A stretch of 64,000 bases of DNA from NCBI RefSeq assembly GCF_027359415.1, contig NZ_CP114780.1, positions 806,001 through 870,000 of the forward strand, given 5' to 3'. The notes below the pieces were generated by a model, which saw nothing but the letters and a program-made list of their open reading frames with translations, made no database searches and had not been told where the DNA came from. Both the position numbers and the translations under genes were made by a program. Source of the stretch: Prochlorococcus marinus str. MIT 0918 (GTDB lineage Bacteria > Cyanobacteriota > Cyanobacteriia > PCC-6307 > Cyanobiaceae). Position 1 is the stretch's first letter. The number at the start of each line of letters is the position of its first letter. Shown in pieces: positions 61,982 to 64,000 of the stretch.

Positions 61982-62410
61982 TTATTGAATACTAATCACA
62001 ATGCTTCTTTCCTTAGGTCCATCTAATTCAACCATAATTATATCTTGGTATTTCCCTAGCTGCAGCTTTCCATCTTTGAAAGGAACACTTACATGATTAC
62101 CTAACAACAAAGCTCTTAGATGAGAGTGAGCATTTTTAGGCTCATCTGCTGGAATATTCTCTCTAAGGTGTAAATCATCATGTTTATAACCTTGAGCTAT
62201 AGGTGCCATCTCTTCTAACCATTTACCAAGATCTAATATCAACCTTTCTTCCATCTCATTAACAATCATCCCAACGGTTGAATGCTGACAAAATGCACAA
62301 ACAACACCTTCGAGCTGTTGAGAGGTATCTAAGAAGTTTTGAATCTTCTCAGTAACAGGGTGACAACTAAACATCGATGAAGATTGAACCTTTATGACAT
62401 TAGTAAACAT
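61982..62410 (-). CDS. YjbQ family (UPF0047) protein
   Basis: 142 residues matching YjbQ: FCQHSTVGMIVNEMEERLIL (about 40-59), a His-rich NAHSHLRALLLGNHVSVP (about 93-110) and the end MVELDGPKERSIVISI. E. coli YjbQ has weak thiamine-phosphate synthase activity in vitro; the true role is unclear. It forms a trimer with metal-binding His/Asn residues, which are kept here. Single gene. Confidence 0.9.
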   Translation of the reverse strand: MFTNVIKVQSSSMFSCHPVTEKIQNFLDTSQQLEGVVCAFCQHSTVGMIVNEMEERLILDLGKWLEEMAPIAQGYKHDDLHLRENIPADEPKNAHSHLRALLLGNHVSVPFKDGKLQLGKYQDIIMVELDGPKERSIVISIQ

Positions 62411-62593
62411 TTTGATGAAAAGTCTTCATCCAGTAAAGCTCAAAACAGATCCATTGGCTGTTTTTTTAATAGACTTCAATCTAATTAGCAAAGTCTTAGA
62501 AGGAATCAATAACTAAAGTTAAGATCTAAAATCAATAGATGGTTCAACAACTATCTCTAGAGGGAAGGTTAATTCTCTAAGAGCTCGCATTAA

Positions 62594-63328
62594 CTACCCC
62601 CTATCTAAAATTAATTTGTAATGCCTAGTTTTTAATGGTTGAGAGGCCAACCTCTCTCCTGGAGCAGGATAAATGGCCTGCCATTGTTCCCCACAAATTT
62701 TATAGTCAGAGAAATCTTCAGAAATAGCAAATGATGAATTACATAATTGGTATTTAGACAAGGTTTCTACCTGTTTAACTCTTGAAACGTCTAAAGAATG
62801 AAAAACCTGTAAAACCAATTCATCTACAAAAAAAACCGATGCATTATCTAAGGATTGATTACGACCTATTACTTTTGTTTCAAGGAACTCTTGATCTTCA
62901 AATTTTGCTAACTGCCGATTGGGAGAGATTGGATCATCTTTTACATACAAAATTTTGTCCCCTAAAATTGCTTTTCCTAAAGACATCGCATTAAAAGAAC
63001 GTTCCCCAACTAACTCTTGAGAATTATTTATTTGAAATTTAGCTTGATATTCAATGGGCTGAGTTTCTGTTTGGTTGACATCTATACTTTTTACTATCCA
63101 AAAGCCATTAAACCAGGGTGGATAAACAATATCTTTTTTCAAAGCTGAGCGTTTAAAAGGTCCAGGGAGCTTCCATTCGGGCCATTCACTTTGTCGAGTT
63201 ACTAAAGATATATTGTGAGAATCTTCTATCAAAGCATCAACAGGAGCAGTTATAAAGAAGTTAAATGTACATAGAAGCGAAAGGATAATTACCTTTAAAA
63301 CCAACTTATATAAAAAAGAGATCTTCAT
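62594..63328 (-). CDS. Exported DUF6816-like protein
   Basis: 244 residues. Signal peptide in the first 33 (YKLVLKVIILSLLCTFNFFI then APVDALI). The mature protein opens EWPEWKLPGPFKRSALKKDI and has PPWFNGFWIVKSIDV, the (P)xWFxGxWxVxS pattern of cyanobacterial DUF6816, then mixed beta structure with two late cysteines (YQLCNSSF, DYKICGEQW). Probably in the periplasm or lumen as a small beta-barrel. Function unknown. Confidence 0.7.
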   Translation of the reverse strand: MKISFLYKLVLKVIILSLLCTFNFFITAPVDALIEDSHNISLVTRQSEWPEWKLPGPFKRSALKKDIVYPPWFNGFWIVKSIDVNQTETQPIEYQAKFQINNSQELVGERSFNAMSLGKAILGDKILYVKDDPISPNRQLAKFEDQEFLETKVIGRNQSLDNASVFFVDELVLQVFHSLDVSRVKQVETLSKYQLCNSSFAISEDFSDYKICGEQWQAIYPAPGERLASQPLKTRHYKLILDRG

Positions 63329-63640
63329 ATATATAGTCCTACTGCTTAATTAGAATTAGCATCAAATATAGAAATAAAAACTAATGGTTTGGCTAAGAAT
63401 AAATAAAAAGCATAAATTATCTATTCTTTATTCTCCGAATCGTTCTTAGATGAATCAATCATCTTAAAAATCTAACTATTTGGGTAGCCGTCTTCTAAAA
63501 CAAGGCTTTGTAGTAAGAGTTTCTTGCCCTCCATACTTGTCTTATCTCTACAAACTGCTCATCAGAAAATTGAAACTCGCTTATAGCAAACAAAAAGTAC
63601 AACGAGAGAGTCTCTCCAGAAAAAATTCATTCGAAAATTC

Positions 63641-64000
63641 TCAAAGAAACGAAGGGTTTAACAATGATGGTCGACAAGAAAGCCAAAAAAGTTCTCTGTC
63701 GCTTCTAACTACCGTTATTACATCTTCTCCAGTATGCCAAATCCATTGTTCTTGAAGAGATCTCCCGTCAACATCTATGCTTGTCCCCACTGGAGCTCCA
63801 TAACGATGCCTTAAGCCAGCCAATACTTCTGTCATATTTTTATATTCCATTTCATAAGCAAGTTGTTGTAATCCATCCTCCTCTTCAATGCGAACACGAA
63901 GATTATTCACAGGCAAACCACTAAAATTGACGTCTCTAACTTCAAAAACATCTCTGCTTACCTCTTTCTCTATAAGTGATAAGGAGGCTCCAAGATGTCT
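63641..64000 (-). CDS. Hypothetical protein, cut by the right window edge
   Basis: The frame is open from the window edge to TAG 63641, 119 codons visible. It includes LGASLSLIEKEVSRDVFEVR, VNFSGLPVNNLRVRIEEEDG, EYKNMTEVLAGLRHRYGAPV and QWIWHTGEDVITVVRSD, a soluble alpha/beta pattern typical of a small beta-sheet domain. A start at 63916 is only an internal codon. No family recognised. 63329-63640 shows no gene. Confidence 0.6.
   Translation of the reverse strand, partial: RHLGASLSLIEKEVSRDVFEVRDVNFSGLPVNNLRVRIEEEDGLQQLAYEMEYKNMTEVLAGLRHRYGAPVGTSIDVDGRSLQEQWIWHTGEDVITVVRSDRELFWLSCRPSLLNPSFL

Noticed and set aside
1-64000. tRNA or rRNA genes
   Set aside because: No T-loop-like GGTTCGAATCC context or cloverleaf was noticed on reading; a covariance-model search would be decisive.

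Overview
The window looks like chromosomal DNA of a marine picocyanobacterium of the Prochlorococcus type. The reasons are: strongly AT-rich DNA, very many conserved micro-proteins, cyanobacterial families (DUF1824, DUF2839, DUF4278, a cyAbrB regulator, a DUF6816-like protein), and two operons of high-light-inducible (hli) genes whose products end in the TGQIIPG signature of multicopy picocyanobacterial and cyanophage hli genes. I infer the genus from gene content; it was not tested by any search. I saw no tRNA, rRNA, CRISPR array or transposase.

Layout. 1-22 kb: an SNF-family transporter cut by the left edge, then small membrane proteins, DUF proteins, a rubredoxin, an SDR, a long alanine/lysine/glutamate repeat protein with a C-terminal membrane anchor, a T4-type pyrimidine-dimer glycosylase (DenV), a cyAbrB regulator and a DUF938 methyltransferase. 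Between are low-density stretches holding micro-ORFs and probable gene remnants. 22.7-32.1 kb: a tight seven-gene minus-strand operon (2OG-Fe oxygenase-like protein, methyltransferase, ATP-grasp ligase, RidA, a 692-residue protein of unknown family, amidohydrolase-like protein, beta-propeller glycosidase-like protein), next to an Arn-like trio (SMR-type membrane protein, formyltransferase, ArnC/DPM1-type glycosyltransferase). This is the best candidate for an undescribed system: it looks able to make, N-formylate and lipid-link an unusual small molecule or sugar. 32.3-34.5 kb: an inverse-autotransporter (intimin-type) beta-barrel that ends where a passenger should start, followed by a separate secreted protein.

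34.7-49 kb: a membrane protein with one AbrB-type permease domain, SDR and aldo/keto reductases, an 11-residue-repeat protein, a DCC thiol protein, hli operon 1 (minus strand), an Uup ABC-F ATPase, DUF2237, and a three-gene thioredoxin-like operon behind a perfect inverted repeat. 49.4-57.8 kb: a surface-polysaccharide cluster with a WbpD-like acetyltransferase, a WbpG-like amidotransferase with dedicated HisF/HisH-type partners (acetamidino-sugar formation), a Wzx-type flippase, a glycosyltransferase, a NodB-type deacetylase and a methyltransferase. 58.4-64 kb: a beta-hydroxyacid dehydrogenase, hli operon 2 (plus strand), micro-proteins, YjbQ, a DUF6816-like protein and a gene cut by the right edge.

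The two hli operons share an identical 209-bp segment in inverted orientation, about 18.7 kb apart and bracketing the polysaccharide cluster. Together with the sugar clusters and decayed small genes, this gives the 22-61 kb part the character of a genomic island concerned with the cell surface and stress responses.
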